Positions 52,474 to 61,841 of a stretch of DNA of 64,000 nucleotides are shown one piece after another; the first letter of the stretch is position 1; each line of letters starts with the position of its first letter. The position numbers and the translations under genes were made by a program. Below the pieces are notes generated by a model. The model had not been told where the DNA came from. It ran no database searches and saw nothing but the letters and a program-made list of their open reading frames with translations. The DNA is taken from contig DASTYT010000019.1 in NCBI GenBank assembly GCA_035764725.1, positions 38,679 to 102,678 on the forward strand, read 5' to 3'. This DNA is from Candidatus Methylomirabilota bacterium (GTDB lineage: Bacteria; Methylomirabilota; Methylomirabilia; Rokubacteriales; CSP1-6).

Positions 52474-54267
52474 ATGACCCAGCAGGTTCCCCGAGTGCAC
52501 GAGATGGAGCATCACGCGGCGGAACGGGTTACCACGCGGCCGGTCGTTTCCGGCACCCAGGGCGTCGTCTCCGCCGGGCATCCGCTCGTCGCGATGGCGG
52601 GCATGCGCATGCTGCTCGCGGGCGGGAACGCCTTCGATGCGGCCGCGGCGGCGGGCTTCGCCGCTGCCGTCGTCGAGCCCACGGCCTCCTACACCCTCCT
52701 CGGCGAATGCGTGGCGATGCTCCACGACGCGCGCCGCGGCGAAACGCGCGCGCTGAGCGGCCAGGGCACCGCGCCCGCGCTGGCCACCATCCCATTCTTC
52801 CAGGGCCGCGGGCTCGATCGCATTCCCACCGGGCCGGGCGCCGACGCGCACCTCTCGTTCACGGTGCCTGGCGCGATCGACGCCTACCTCACCCTCCTCG
52901 AGGCCTATGGGACCCGCACGGTCAGCGAAGTGCTGGCGCCCGCGCTCCAGTACGCCGAGCGCGGCTTCCCCATGTACGAGTACATGCAGCGGATGCTCGG
53001 GATCCCCGAGTCGCGCAGCCAGTTCGACCTCTATCCTCCGGGTGGGCACGACGTGTTCTACCCCGGCGGCGGCGTGCCGACCCTCGGCCAGCTCCTGGTC
53101 CAGCCCGCGCTGGCCGGCACGCTGCGCCGCATCGCCGAGGCCGACACGCAGGGGCGTGGCCATCGCCTCGCCGGAATCGCGGCGGCGCGCGCCCGCGTCT
53201 ATCGGGGCGATCTGGCCGACGCCATCGGCGGCTTCTCCACGCGGCTGGGCGGGCTGCTCCGCGCCTCCGACCTCGCCGACTATCGCGCGCAGATCGAGGC
53301 GCCACTGCGCGTGAGCTTCGCGGGACGCGAGATCCTGGGCCAGTCGGTGTGGACGCAGGGCCCCGTGCTCATGCAGGCGCTCGGCATGCTCGCCGGCTTC
53401 GACCTGCGCGCCCTCGGCCACAACTCCGCCGCCTACATCCACGTGGTGGCGGAGGCGCTCAAGCTCGCGTTCGCCGACCGCGAGCGCTACTACGGCGACC
53501 CCCGGTTCGCCTCCGTGCCCATCGCAGAGCTGCTCGCCCCGTCCTACGCGCGCGAGCGGGCGGCGCTGATCCGACTCGACCGCGCCGCCGCCGAGGCGCC
53601 GGCGGCGGGCAATCTCTGGCCGGATGGCGGCGCGCAGGCCAGGCGGAGCGCTGGCGCCGAGGATCCGCGCGCCACCGCGCCGGTGCCCGACGGCACCACC
53701 CACATCGCCGCCATCGACCGCGACGGCAACATGATCGCGCTCACCCCGAGCGGCGGCGTATTCCGCAAGTCGGCCTTCGCGGCCGAGCTGGGCTGCACGC
53801 TCAGCACGCGCAGCGAGATGTTCGTGCTCGACGAGGGGCATCCCAATGCCCCCGCCGCCGGCAAACGGCCGCGTACCACGCTCGTGAGCTATCTCATCTG
53901 CACGAACGGGACGCCCACCACCACCGTGGGCTGCCCGGGGGGCGACGATCAGGCGCAGGCGGATCTCCAGATCGTGCTGAACCTGCTGGTCTTCGGCATG
54001 AATCCCCAGCAGGCGGTGGAGGCGCCGCGCTTCTCCACCCAGACCCTGACCAACTCGTTCTACCCACGCGCATACAAGCCCGGTGTGCTCAACGTGGAGC
54101 CGGGCATTCCCCAGACGACGCGCGACGAGCTCGCCGCCCTCGGCCACCTCGTCACCGAGATCGGCGCCTGCGGCATCGGCGCGGTGGTCACGCACCGTGA
54201 CCTGGCGAGCGGCGTGCTCTCCGCCGGCGCGGACCCGCGCCGCCCAACCTACGCGCTGGCCTGCTAG
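52474..54267 (+). CDS. Gamma-glutamyltransferase family protein
   Basis: 597 residues, Ntn-hydrolase proenzyme. Large subunit: VSAGHPLVAMAGMRMLLAGGNAFDAA, and VPGAIDAYLTLLEAYGTRTV. Autoprocessing site PDGTTHIAAIDRDGN: the nucleophile is predicted to be Thr408 (E. coli Thr391 in TTHYS). Small subunit: FVLDEGHPNAPAAGKRPRTT and TVGCPGGDDQ. Unlike classical GGTs it has no obvious signal peptide, so it may be cytosolic like YwrD-type members. It could act on glutathione or other gamma-glutamyl or cyclic amide compounds. Its 3' end overlaps the convergent DUF1345 gene by 4 nt. Confidence 0.9.
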   Translation: MTQQVPRVHEMEHHAAERVTTRPVVSGTQGVVSAGHPLVAMAGMRMLLAGGNAFDAAAAAGFAAAVVEPTASYTLLGECVAMLHDARRGETRALSGQGTAPALATIPFFQGRGLDRIPTGPGADAHLSFTVPGAIDAYLTLLEAYGTRTVSEVLAPALQYAERGFPMYEYMQRMLGIPESRSQFDLYPPGGHDVFYPGGGVPTLGQLLVQPALAGTLRRIAEADTQGRGHRLAGIAAARARVYRGDLADAIGGFSTRLGGLLRASDLADYRAQIEAPLRVSFAGREILGQSVWTQGPVLMQALGMLAGFDLRALGHNSAAYIHVVAEALKLAFADRERYYGDPRFASVPIAELLAPSYARERAALIRLDRAAAEAPAAGNLWPDGGAQARRSAGAEDPRATAPVPDGTTHIAAIDRDGNMIALTPSGGVFRKSAFAAELGCTLSTRSEMFVLDEGHPNAPAAGKRPRTTLVSYLICTNGTPTTTVGCPGGDDQAQADLQIVLNLLVFGMNPQQAVEAPRFSTQTLTNSFYPRAYKPGVLNVEPGIPQTTRDELAALGHLVTEIGACGIGAVVTHRDLASGVLSAGADPRRPTYALAC

Positions 54268-54962
54268 AGGGCGCTCGCCGCGATGTTGACGGTCAGGGCG
54301 AGGAGCGCGGCGTTGAAGAAAAACGACACGATGCCGTGGGCGGCCACCGTACGGCGGATCGCCTTGCTCGTGATCCCTACGTCGGAGACCTGGGACGTCA
54401 TCCCGATGACGAAGGAGAAGTAGACGAAGTCCCAATAGTCCGGCTCCTTTTCGTCGCCGGGAAACGCCAGCCCGCCCACGCCGCCGTCACCGTAGAACTC
54501 GTGGGCGTAGTGCACCGAGAAGATCGTGTGGATGAGCGTCCACGACAGCACGATGGTCGCGGTGGCGAGGACCAGGTCGCTCCCTTGCTTCGGGGCGTCG
54601 CCCATGCCGACCTTGCCGAGCAAGAAGACGATGGCAAGCAGGCTGGCGAGGGCGGAAGCGACGGTGACAAAGAGAATGCCGACGGCGCCCTCGTCCTGGC
54701 TGGACGCGTGAAGCCGTATCGCGGCCACGTCTGACCGCGCCATCATCCCGAACGTCAGGATCACGTAGAGCAGAGCGCCCATGTCCCAGCCGACCAGCGC
54801 GCGCATCCCCCACCGCGAGCTCGGCAGCGCGTGGAGCGCCAGGCCCACCGCGACGCCCACGAGGATGCTCACGAAGATCCGCGGATGCTTCCGTATGATG
54901 CGCCATGGGCGCGGCCCGGTGATCTTCGGGATCTTCAGCGCTCGCGACGCCCTTGCCGTCAT
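54264..54962 (-). CDS. DUF1345 membrane protein
   Basis: 232 residues with about five membrane segments: IFVSILVGVAVGLALHAL, LVGWDMGALLYVILTFGMM, ILFVTVASALASLLAIVFLLG, IVLSWTLIHTIFSVHYAHEFY and a C-terminal SFFFNAALLALTVNIA. The motif HTIFSVHYAHEFY and PDYWDFVYFSFVIGMTSQVSDV are DUF1345 hallmarks; the latter resembles potassium-channel-like pores. Function unknown. The ATG at 54962 has GAGG at 5 nt; a GTG two codons upstream is also possible. Confidence 0.85.
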   Translation of the reverse strand: MTARASRALKIPKITGPRPWRIIRKHPRIFVSILVGVAVGLALHALPSSRWGMRALVGWDMGALLYVILTFGMMARSDVAAIRLHASSQDEGAVGILFVTVASALASLLAIVFLLGKVGMGDAPKQGSDLVLATATIVLSWTLIHTIFSVHYAHEFYGDGGVGGLAFPGDEKEPDYWDFVYFSFVIGMTSQVSDVGITSKAIRRTVAAHGIVSFFFNAALLALTVNIAASAL

Positions 54963-55024
54963 GGTCACCTCGCTCCGGCGCGGTGATCGTGCCCCAACGC
55001 CGGAGAGAGGTCAACCGGGCGGCG

Positions 55025-55333
55025 CTACGACACCCGCTGGATGAACGCGCGGTCCTCCACCAGGATGCAGCCGGACTGGGCGGCGCGCTTCGCCACCTCC
55101 GTGTGTTCCGGGTCGGTGGCGAGCGCCTCGCGATACCGCTCGTAGGCGCTGAGGCTGGGGAAGTCGATGAGGGCGAGGGCGGCGTTGGTGGCCCCGGCGA
55201 ACCGGGTCGGCGCATAGTAGCCGGCGACCTTGCCGCCGCACCGCTCGATGGGGCCCGCCAGGCCGCGCGCGTAGGCCTCGAAGTCGGCCAGCTTGAACGG
55301 GTCAATCGTGTAGCGAATGCTGAGAGTGAGCAT
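55025..55333 (-). CDS. NIPSNAP-family protein
   Basis: 102 residues, a dimeric ferredoxin-like (alpha-beta barrel) protein. LSIRYTIDPFKLADFEAYARGL is the NIPSNAP start, then GGKVAGYYAPTRFAGATNAAL and FPSLSAYERYREALATDP. AAGGAGGAGGACAAC before ATG 55333 is a strong RBS. Such small proteins are linked to vesicular or catabolic functions, without a defined reaction. It is divergent from the winged-helix regulator next door, which may control it. Confidence 0.82.
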   Translation of the reverse strand: MLTLSIRYTIDPFKLADFEAYARGLAGPIERCGGKVAGYYAPTRFAGATNAALALIDFPSLSAYERYREALATDPEHTEVAKRAAQSGCILVEDRAFIQRVS

Positions 55334-55453
55334 GTTGTCCTCCTCCTTGCCGCCAGTATCCGGCGATGCGCTCGCGCGTCCACCGGGAACGCTTCGATCC
55401 GCGTCGAACCGTCCCCGCTTGCGGGAGCCCGCGCACGGGCCTAGGGTAAGTGC

Positions 55454-56188
55454 ATGCGCGATACCGACATGCTGTCCGGCGTGGCCGGCCTCCTCGGCGA
55501 GCCTGCGCGCACGCGCATCCTGACCGCCCTGCTCGGCGGCTGCGCGCTCACCGCGAAGGAACTCGCCTACTTCGCGGGGGTCGGTGCACCCACCGCCAGC
55601 AGCCATCTTTCGCGCCTCGTCGGCGGCGACCTCCTCGTGATGGAAAAGCAGGGACGCTGCCACTACTACCGGATCAAGTCGGCGGAGGTCGCCCACGCGA
55701 TCGAGGGGCTGATGGTGGTGGCCTCGGCGCCGCGGCAGAGCTGGCCGCCCAATCACCGCGTCGAACCCGCTCTGCGCGACGCGCGCCTGTGCTACGACCA
55801 CCTGGCTGGCCGCCTCGGTGTCGCGCTCTGCGACATGCTGCAGCGCCGCGGCCACGTCGTGCTGATGGACGAGGGCGGCGAGGTCACGCCGAGCGGCGCG
55901 CGCTTCCTGACCGGCCTCGGGGTGGATCTCCCGGGGGCGCGCCGCGCCAGGCGCCACTACTGCCGCGGCTGCATCGACTGGACCGAGCGCCGCCACCACA
56001 TCTCGGGCGCGGTCGGCGCGGCCCTCGCGGCGACCTTCCTCGAGCGGCGCTGGATCGTCCGCGTTCCGGACAGCCGAGTGCTGACCGTCACCGCGCGCGG
56101 CAGGGAGAAGCTCGCCGAGCTGAAGGTTGCCGACTATGCCGGCGCGCCTGCTCCTCCGCGGCTGCGGGTGGTGGCGGGGCGGGCTTGA
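55454..56188 (+). CDS. ArsR-like winged-helix transcriptional regulator
   Basis: 244 residues. The N-terminal winged helix is ArsR-type: MLSGVAGLLGEPARTRILTALL, ELAYFAGVGAPTASSHLSRLV (recognition helix) and GRCHYYRIKSAEVAHAIEGL (wing). The C-terminal extension carries HYCRGCIDWTERRHHISGAVG with a CxxC, a segment common in a long ArsR-family subgroup of unknown ligand. Divergent from the NIPSNAP gene across 120 bp, an arrangement that suggests local control. Confidence 0.85.
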   Translation: MRDTDMLSGVAGLLGEPARTRILTALLGGCALTAKELAYFAGVGAPTASSHLSRLVGGDLLVMEKQGRCHYYRIKSAEVAHAIEGLMVVASAPRQSWPPNHRVEPALRDARLCYDHLAGRLGVALCDMLQRRGHVVLMDEGGEVTPSGARFLTGLGVDLPGARRARRHYCRGCIDWTERRHHISGAVGAALAATFLERRWIVRVPDSRVLTVTARGREKLAELKVADYAGAPAPPRLRVVAGRA

Positions 56189-56276
56189 CGCGGCTGCACT
56201 CCCTCCGCTAGAGTCGCGGCGCTCCGTCCGGCTGTGATTCGTCCCGTGCCACGACCGACTATCGGGAGGAACCGCC

Positions 56277-57923
56277 ATGGACTCGGATCCCCGCGCCGTC
56301 AGCCGCCGTGACCTCTTGAAGCTCGCGGGCGCCGCCGTCATGGCGGGTGCCGCGGGCAGCTCCCTCGACCTGCTCCGTCCGGGCCCCGCCGCCGCCCAGA
56401 CGCCCAAGCGCGGGGGGGTGCTACGCCTGGCGGGCTTCGACGCGCCGCACTTCGATCCTTTTCAGACCCCGCACTGGTGGACGTTCATCTACACGTCGCT
56501 GACGCACGGGGGGCTCGTGCGGCACAAGGCCGGGCCGAGCGTGCCGCCGGGTACGCTTCCCATCGAGCCGCACCTGGCCGAATCGTGGGAGCAGCCGAAC
56601 GACACGACGTATATCTTCAAACTGCGCAAGGGCGTGCGGTGGCACGCCAAGCCGCCCGTCAACGGCCGCGAGCTCGTCGCGGACGACGTTGTCTACACCT
56701 TCCAGCGGGCGCTCACCGTGAAGGGCAATCCGAACCGGGCGACCTTCGAGGAGATCGACCGAATCGAGGCCCTGGACCGCTACACCGTGCGCTTCACCAT
56801 GAATCAGCCGTTCGCATGGTTCCTCAATAGCCCGGCCCTCACGGCCATCCTGCCCAAGGAGGCGGCGGACAAGGACGGCATGTTCAAGACGCCGGAGACG
56901 GTGATCGGCACCGGGCCGTGGATGCTCGAGCGCTACGAGCCCAACGTGCGTGTCTCCTTCGTGCGGAACCCGAACTACTTCCAGTCCGGGCTGCCGTATG
57001 CGGACGCCGTCGAGTTCCGCATCGACACCGATCCCGCTTCGAAGCTCGCGGCCTGGCTCAGCGGCCAGTACGACTTCGCCCCCGAGATCCACATGACGTT
57101 CCAGCGCTCCGATCTCGACGTGGTGAAGCGCCGGAAGCCTAATTTACAGACGGCGGAGTACACGTGGCTGATCTCGACGTTCGGGGTGCCCAAGCTCGAG
57201 GCGGAGGCGTTCAAGGACGTGCGCGTGCGCCGCGCTCTCCACATGGCGGTCAACCTCAACGAGGTCATCAAGGTCAACCCCATGGGCTACGGCTTCGGCG
57301 CGCCCAATCCGCTCGTGCCGGCCGCGATGACGGAGTGGGCGATCCCGATCAATCAGCTCACGCCCGAGGGGCGGCAGCTCTACGAGGCCGATCCGGAAGG
57401 GGCCAAGCGACTCCTCGCCCAGGCGGGGCAGAGCGGGCTCAAGTTCCCCGTGGAATCGTCGGGCACCTGGGGCACCGCGTTCTCCGACGTCGTGCAGGCC
57501 ATCCTCAGCGAGTGGAAGCGCAGCGGTATCGAGACCGAGCTCAAGCTCAAGGAAGGCAACGCCTTCATCGTCTCGAGCCTGGCCCGGAGCTTCGAGAAGA
57601 TGATCATCACGCTGCGGGGCGGCGCGACCACGCCCGATCCCTACCTGATGAACCTCCTGCCCGGGCGCCCGCAGAACGTCGCCGGCGTCAACGATCCCAA
57701 GCTCACCGAGATGATCCTGCTGCAGCGGCGAATCTTCGACGAGAAGAAGCGTCGCGAGGTCCTCTTCGACATCCAGCGGCACTTCGCCCAGCAGGCCTAT
57801 CAGCTCTTCGTGAGCCCGGCCGCCCGCGTGATCTCGGCCTGGGAGCCGTACGTGCGGAACTTTGCGCCCAACATCGGCAACGACTACGGCGGCCGGCTGA
57901 TGGGCGTCTGGCTCGACCGCTAG
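56277..57923 (+). CDS. Peptide/nickel-type ABC substrate-binding protein (Tat signal)
   Basis: 548 residues of the SBP_bac_5 family. AVSRRDLLKLAGAAVMAGAAG is a twin-arginine signal (SRRDLLK), cleaved near PAAAQ. The body has GGVLRLAGFDAPHFDPFQTP, LAESWEQPNDTTYIFKLRKGV, WHAKPPVNGRELVADDVVYT, split across the binding lobes, and MNQPFAWFL. GGGAGGAACCGCC precedes the ATG. Family members bind oligopeptides, dipeptides, nickel or sugars. No permease or ATPase genes flank it, so it is another orphan binding protein. Confidence 0.92.
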   Translation: MDSDPRAVSRRDLLKLAGAAVMAGAAGSSLDLLRPGPAAAQTPKRGGVLRLAGFDAPHFDPFQTPHWWTFIYTSLTHGGLVRHKAGPSVPPGTLPIEPHLAESWEQPNDTTYIFKLRKGVRWHAKPPVNGRELVADDVVYTFQRALTVKGNPNRATFEEIDRIEALDRYTVRFTMNQPFAWFLNSPALTAILPKEAADKDGMFKTPETVIGTGPWMLERYEPNVRVSFVRNPNYFQSGLPYADAVEFRIDTDPASKLAAWLSGQYDFAPEIHMTFQRSDLDVVKRRKPNLQTAEYTWLISTFGVPKLEAEAFKDVRVRRALHMAVNLNEVIKVNPMGYGFGAPNPLVPAAMTEWAIPINQLTPEGRQLYEADPEGAKRLLAQAGQSGLKFPVESSGTWGTAFSDVVQAILSEWKRSGIETELKLKEGNAFIVSSLARSFEKMIITLRGGATTPDPYLMNLLPGRPQNVAGVNDPKLTEMILLQRRIFDEKKRREVLFDIQRHFAQQAYQLFVSPAARVISAWEPYVRNFAPNIGNDYGGRLMGVWLDR

Positions 57924-57935
57924 CGTCCGCCTCCG

Positions 57936-58919
57936 CTATGTCCCGACGCCGGGGCCGCGCGTCACCGCGCCCAGCGGCACGAACGTGCGCGCGATGAGGT
58001 CGCGGGCACGCTCGGGATCTACGCCGTTGGCCTGCTGGCAGGGCGTGGAGTCGGCGAAGATGCGCTCGGGGTCGGCCCAGAGGCGGTACTTCTTGAAGGT
58101 GTCCTCGAACTCGATGCCGAGGGCGCGCGCAAATACCGTCAGGTAGTGTTCAATGGCGATGGGCCGCTCCGCCTCGAAGGGGCAGAGCTGGCGCTGGCAG
58201 CCGTGATACATGCCGGCGAAGGTGTCGGCGCCCATGGCCAGCGCGCGGTCGAGCTCGCCCAGCGCGAGGGCGCGCCAGGCCTCGGGTCCCAGATTCGTCA
58301 TGAGCGCGGGGTTGCAGCTCCGGCCGAAGCGCGTGTCGGGCGGTAGATCGACGAGCGTCACGCCCGGGACCGCGCCGAGCAGCCGCCGGCCCGCCTCGCC
58401 CTCGCGCAGCCGCGCCTCTCCGACTCCATGGCCGTGCACCGCCACCCGGCGCGGCGCCACCGGCGCCAGCGCCAGGTCCCCGAGCCGCCGCGCGAGGAAT
58501 TCGGCGGTGTGGCTCACCGGAAAGGGCAGCTCGAGCTGCTGCACCTCGTCGTAGAAGTAGATGCAGGACGGGCACCACATCACGACTTCCTGCGGCGTGT
58601 AGCGCTCGAAGTGCTCCAGGGTGCGCCGGTTCATCCCCGTCGACGCCGCGGTGTCGCCGTTCTGGTGATGCACGATGCCGCAGCAATAGGTGGGGCCGCC
58701 CACCGCGATGTAGTCGAGGCCCAGGCGGTCGAAGATCGCAGTGACCGTCTGGATCATGTGCGACGTGCGGAGCACGTTGCAGCCGAGGTAGAGGACGATG
58801 TCGTGGTGCTCGGTGTCGCGTTCCGGGGCCGCCGTCCGCCAGATGCGCTCGTCCGGGCGGGTCATAAGATTCTGCGCGACCAGGATGTCGCCGAAGTACT
58901 GCTTGTAGTCGAAGGCCAT
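57936..58919 (-). CDS. CCG-domain (HdrB-like) iron-sulfur protein
   Basis: 327 residues. First CCG domain: LYLGCNVLRTSH, PTYCCGIVHHQNG and VMWCPSCIYFY give the CX~38CCX~34CXXC pattern of HdrB/GlpC-type [4Fe-4S] sites. Second: GRSCNPALM then YHGCQRQLCPFE, a degenerate copy. HdrB-like subunits handle disulfide or quinone electron transfer. No HdrA/C or FAD-linked partner is adjacent; the convergent peptide-binding gene and the divergent enoyl-CoA hydratase gene offer no clear redox partner. The molybdopterin oxidoreductase 0.9 kb away is a possible associate. Confidence 0.85.
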   Translation of the reverse strand: MAFDYKQYFGDILVAQNLMTRPDERIWRTAAPERDTEHHDIVLYLGCNVLRTSHMIQTVTAIFDRLGLDYIAVGGPTYCCGIVHHQNGDTAASTGMNRRTLEHFERYTPQEVVMWCPSCIYFYDEVQQLELPFPVSHTAEFLARRLGDLALAPVAPRRVAVHGHGVGEARLREGEAGRRLLGAVPGVTLVDLPPDTRFGRSCNPALMTNLGPEAWRALALGELDRALAMGADTFAGMYHGCQRQLCPFEAERPIAIEHYLTVFARALGIEFEDTFKKYRLWADPERIFADSTPCQQANGVDPERARDLIARTFVPLGAVTRGPGVGT

Positions 58920-59005
58920 GTCCCCTCCTCGTCGGTGCGCTCGATGCTACGCGGCGGCCCGCGTCAAGTCAAAGTGTGCGATGCTCGCGAGCAGGAGGAT
59001 TCCCC

Positions 59006-59800
59006 ATGAGCGTCACGGCCCCGCTGCTGCTGGAGAAGGATGGAGCTATCGGCTGGATCATCTTCAACCAGCCGGAGAAGCGGAACGCGGTCAGCCAGGA
59101 GATGTGGCAGCTCATGCCCGGCTACGTGGACGACCTGGTCTCTGACGACGCCATCCGTGTGGTCGTCCTCCGAGGCGCCGGCGATCAGGCGTTCGTCTCC
59201 GGCGCCGACATCTCCCAGTTCAAGGACCGCCGCCGCAACATGGCCGACGAGGCGGAATACCGCCGCATCTCTGCCCGCGGCGGCCAGGCGCTCGCCACCA
59301 TGCCGAAGCCGCTGCTCGCCATGATCTACGGCGTGTGCGTGGGCGGCGGCGTGGGCATGGCGCTCAACTGCGATCTCCGCCTCGCCGCCGACGACGCGCG
59401 CTTCGGCATCCCCGCCGCGCGCCTCGGGCTCGGCTACCACTACAACGGCATGGACAAGCTGATGAAGCTGATCGGCCCCGCGCACACAAAGGAGCTCTTC
59501 TTCACCGCGCGCACGGACTTCAGCGCGCAGGAGGCCCTTCGCTGGGGCCTCGTGAACCAGGTCGTGCCCAAGGCGGAGCTGGAGAGCTTCACGCGCGACT
59601 ATGCCCTCAAGATCTCGCGCAATGCTCCCTTGACCATCGGTTCGGCGAAGACCACTGTGGACATGCTGCTACGGCCGGAGGCCGAGCGGGACTTCGGCCT
59701 CCTCGACAAGCTCATCGCCGACTGCTTCAACAGCGAGGACTACCAGGAGGGCGTGAAGGCCTTCGGCGAGAAGCGGCGCCCCGTCTTCAAGGGCCGCTGA
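59006..59800 (+). CDS. Enoyl-CoA hydratase/isomerase family protein
   Basis: 264 residues, crotonase fold. WIIFNQPEKRNAVSQEMW, FVSGADISQF (first oxyanion loop) and IYGVCVGGGVGMALNCDLRL (second loop) are standard. The hydratase Glu pair is not obvious: IPAARLGLGYHYNGMDKL shows no GxPE, so isomerase or another activity is possible. GCAGGAGGATTCCCC precedes ATG 59006. C-terminus RPVFKGR as in the copy at 39726. Its end overlaps the convergent molybdopterin gene by 14 nt. Confidence 0.9.
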   Translation: MSVTAPLLLEKDGAIGWIIFNQPEKRNAVSQEMWQLMPGYVDDLVSDDAIRVVVLRGAGDQAFVSGADISQFKDRRRNMADEAEYRRISARGGQALATMPKPLLAMIYGVCVGGGVGMALNCDLRLAADDARFGIPAARLGLGYHYNGMDKLMKLIGPAHTKELFFTARTDFSAQEALRWGLVNQVVPKAELESFTRDYALKISRNAPLTIGSAKTTVDMLLRPEAERDFGLLDKLIADCFNSEDYQEGVKAFGEKRRPVFKGR

Positions 59801-61832
59801 GCGGACGGCGCGCGTCGAGGCGCGTGCTCTGGTAGGTCGCGCCCTCGCCCATGTCGCTATAGCGCGTGGAGCAGAGGTTGTTGATGGTGCCCGCGTGCGC
59901 CTCGCCCGAGGGGCGCTGCCCGGGCACGAAGGCCACCCCGCGCTGGGTCTCGTCGCTCACCCTGAGTGTGAACGTCGCCGTGCCCACGTCATTGAAGAGC
60001 TCCACCGGCGCGCCGTTGCGCAGGCCGCGCGCCTTCGCGTCGTCGGGATGGAGCACGCACTCGGGCGGCCCCGCCTTCTTCCGCAGGGCGGCCACGCCGG
60101 CATAGGCGGTGTGGGCCTGGAAGTAGCCCGGCGCGGTGAGGAGGCGCAGCGGATAGCGCGCCGCCTGCGCGGCCTCGTCCGGATCGGCCTCCCAGTCCGG
60201 CATGGCCGGGAGGCCCTGCGCGGCGAGGGACGCCGAGTAGAACTCGAGCCGGCCGGAGGGCGTGCCGAAGCGCCGGCCCGGTCCGACCGCGAGCGGCTCG
60301 CCCGCCTTGATTGAGCCGGCGCTGCGGAGCGCGGCGGGATCGAGGCGCGCCGCCGGCCCCCTGGCGTTCCGGAAGAAGGCGCGCAGCAGCGCATCGGTGT
60401 CCATGGAAAACACCGGATCCTGAAGGCCAAGGCGCCGGGCCAGCTCCTGCGCGAGCCGGCGATTGGGCCACGCCTCTCCCTGCGGCGGCACCACCTGGGG
60501 AATGAACTGTACCCAATACGTGCCGTAGGCGCGAACCAAATCCTCGCTCTCGTAGTGGGTGGCCGCGGGCAGGACGAAGTCCGCATAGCGCGCGGTGTCC
60601 GAGAGGAATGGATCGTGCACCACCGTGAAGAGATCCTCGCGCGCGAGCCCACGCCGCACCGCCGCCGCGTCCGGGCACGTCACCGCGGGGTTGTTGGCGG
60701 CCACGAACAGCGCGTGGATGGGCGGATCCTGGAGCGTGAGCAGCGCCTCGCCCAGGCGTGAGTGGTTGACGAGCCGGGTCGCCGCGGGACCCGAGGGCTT
60801 ACGGATCGCGCTCGAGTCGAACCCGAAGCCCGCCGCGGTCATGAGGAGCGCGCCGCCGCCCGGCTTGGCGTAGGCGCCCACCACGCCCGGGAGCAGCGCC
60901 ACCGCGCGCACCGCCTGGCCGCCCTGCGTCGAGCGCGACATCCCCTCGCCCAGGCGGATGAACGGCGCCCGCGCACGCCCGTACAGGCGCGCGAGCCGCT
61001 CGAGATCGGCCGGGGACACCCCGGTGATCTCGGCGACACGCTCGGGAGTGAAGCGCGGCAGGACTTCCGCCTCCAATCGCTCGAACCCCACGGTGTGCTG
61101 CGCCAGATAGGCGCGATCGCAGAGCCCCTCACGAACGAGCACCTGCATCACGCCCAGGGCGAGCGCGGCGTCGGTGCCCACGTTCACCCGCAGATGCCAG
61201 TCGGCGCGCGCGGCGGTGGCGCTGCGCCGCGGCTCGATGACGACGAGGGTCGCGCCCTTGGCGCGCGCCCGCTCGAGCAGCGGCCAGATGTGCACGTTGG
61301 TGGTGAGGAGGTCCGCGCCCCAAGCGATGATGAGGTCGGAGTCCACCACGCTCTCCGGGTCGGAGCCGCCGACGCTCCCGCACGCGGCATCCCAGCCCGC
61401 TTCCGCGCAGGTGTCGCAGACCGTGCCGGCCTGGAGCCGCGTGGAGCCGAGGGCGTGGAAGAGGCCGAGCATCAGGCCGCGATTGAGCTGGCCCTGATGG
61501 GCGCTGTAGGCGTAGCCGAGGAGCGCGAGCGGGCCGTCCTCGGCGATGATGCGTCGCCACCGCTCCACGATCTCGCCCAGAGCCTCGTCCCACGACACCG
61601 GCGCGAAGCGCCCCTCGCCCTTGGCGCCGACGCGGCGCTGCGGACGCAGCACGCGCTCGGGCGAGTGCACCAGCTCGTGCTCGCGATTCACCTTTGCGCA
61701 GGCGAAGCCCTGCGTCATCGGATGATCGGGATCGCCCTGGAGCTTGAGGAGACGCCCGTCCTCGACGGTGGCGACGAGCGAGCACTGATCGGGGCAGTCG
61801 TGCGCGCAGGCGGTGCGGATGGTCTGGGTCAC
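59787..61832 (-). CDS. Molybdopterin oxidoreductase, DMSO-reductase superfamily, [4Fe-4S]
   Basis: 681 residues. N-terminal iron-sulfur motif CAHDCPDQC plus Cys in QGFACAKVN. The protein then runs through the bis-MGD binding fold: RVLRPQRRVGAKGEGRF, ISWDEALGEI-type 'VSWDEALGEIVER', GTVCDTCAEAGWDAACGSVG (Mo-site loop), IAWGADLLTTNVHIWPLLE, RLGEGMSRSTQGGQAVRAV and a C-terminal MopB_CT domain with VELFNDVGTATFTLRV. There is no Tat signal, so it is cytosolic. The reaction is unknown; formate, dimethyl sulfide/S-oxides or a pterin-type hydroxylation are family options. No electron-transfer subunits adjoin. A binding-protein gene precedes it. Confidence 0.9.
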   Translation of the reverse strand: MTQTIRTACAHDCPDQCSLVATVEDGRLLKLQGDPDHPMTQGFACAKVNREHELVHSPERVLRPQRRVGAKGEGRFAPVSWDEALGEIVERWRRIIAEDGPLALLGYAYSAHQGQLNRGLMLGLFHALGSTRLQAGTVCDTCAEAGWDAACGSVGGSDPESVVDSDLIIAWGADLLTTNVHIWPLLERARAKGATLVVIEPRRSATAARADWHLRVNVGTDAALALGVMQVLVREGLCDRAYLAQHTVGFERLEAEVLPRFTPERVAEITGVSPADLERLARLYGRARAPFIRLGEGMSRSTQGGQAVRAVALLPGVVGAYAKPGGGALLMTAAGFGFDSSAIRKPSGPAATRLVNHSRLGEALLTLQDPPIHALFVAANNPAVTCPDAAAVRRGLAREDLFTVVHDPFLSDTARYADFVLPAATHYESEDLVRAYGTYWVQFIPQVVPPQGEAWPNRRLAQELARRLGLQDPVFSMDTDALLRAFFRNARGPAARLDPAALRSAGSIKAGEPLAVGPGRRFGTPSGRLEFYSASLAAQGLPAMPDWEADPDEAAQAARYPLRLLTAPGYFQAHTAYAGVAALRKKAGPPECVLHPDDAKARGLRNGAPVELFNDVGTATFTLRVSDETQRGVAFVPGQRPSGEAHAGTINNLCSTRYSDMGEGATYQSTRLDARRPLSGP

Positions 61833-61841
61833 GCTACAGTT

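Noticed and set aside
59787-61832. Molybdopterin oxidoreductase as a Sec-containing formate dehydrogenase.
   Set aside because: The reading frame has no internal TGA and the Mo-site loop reads GTVCDTCAEAG with ordinary cysteines.
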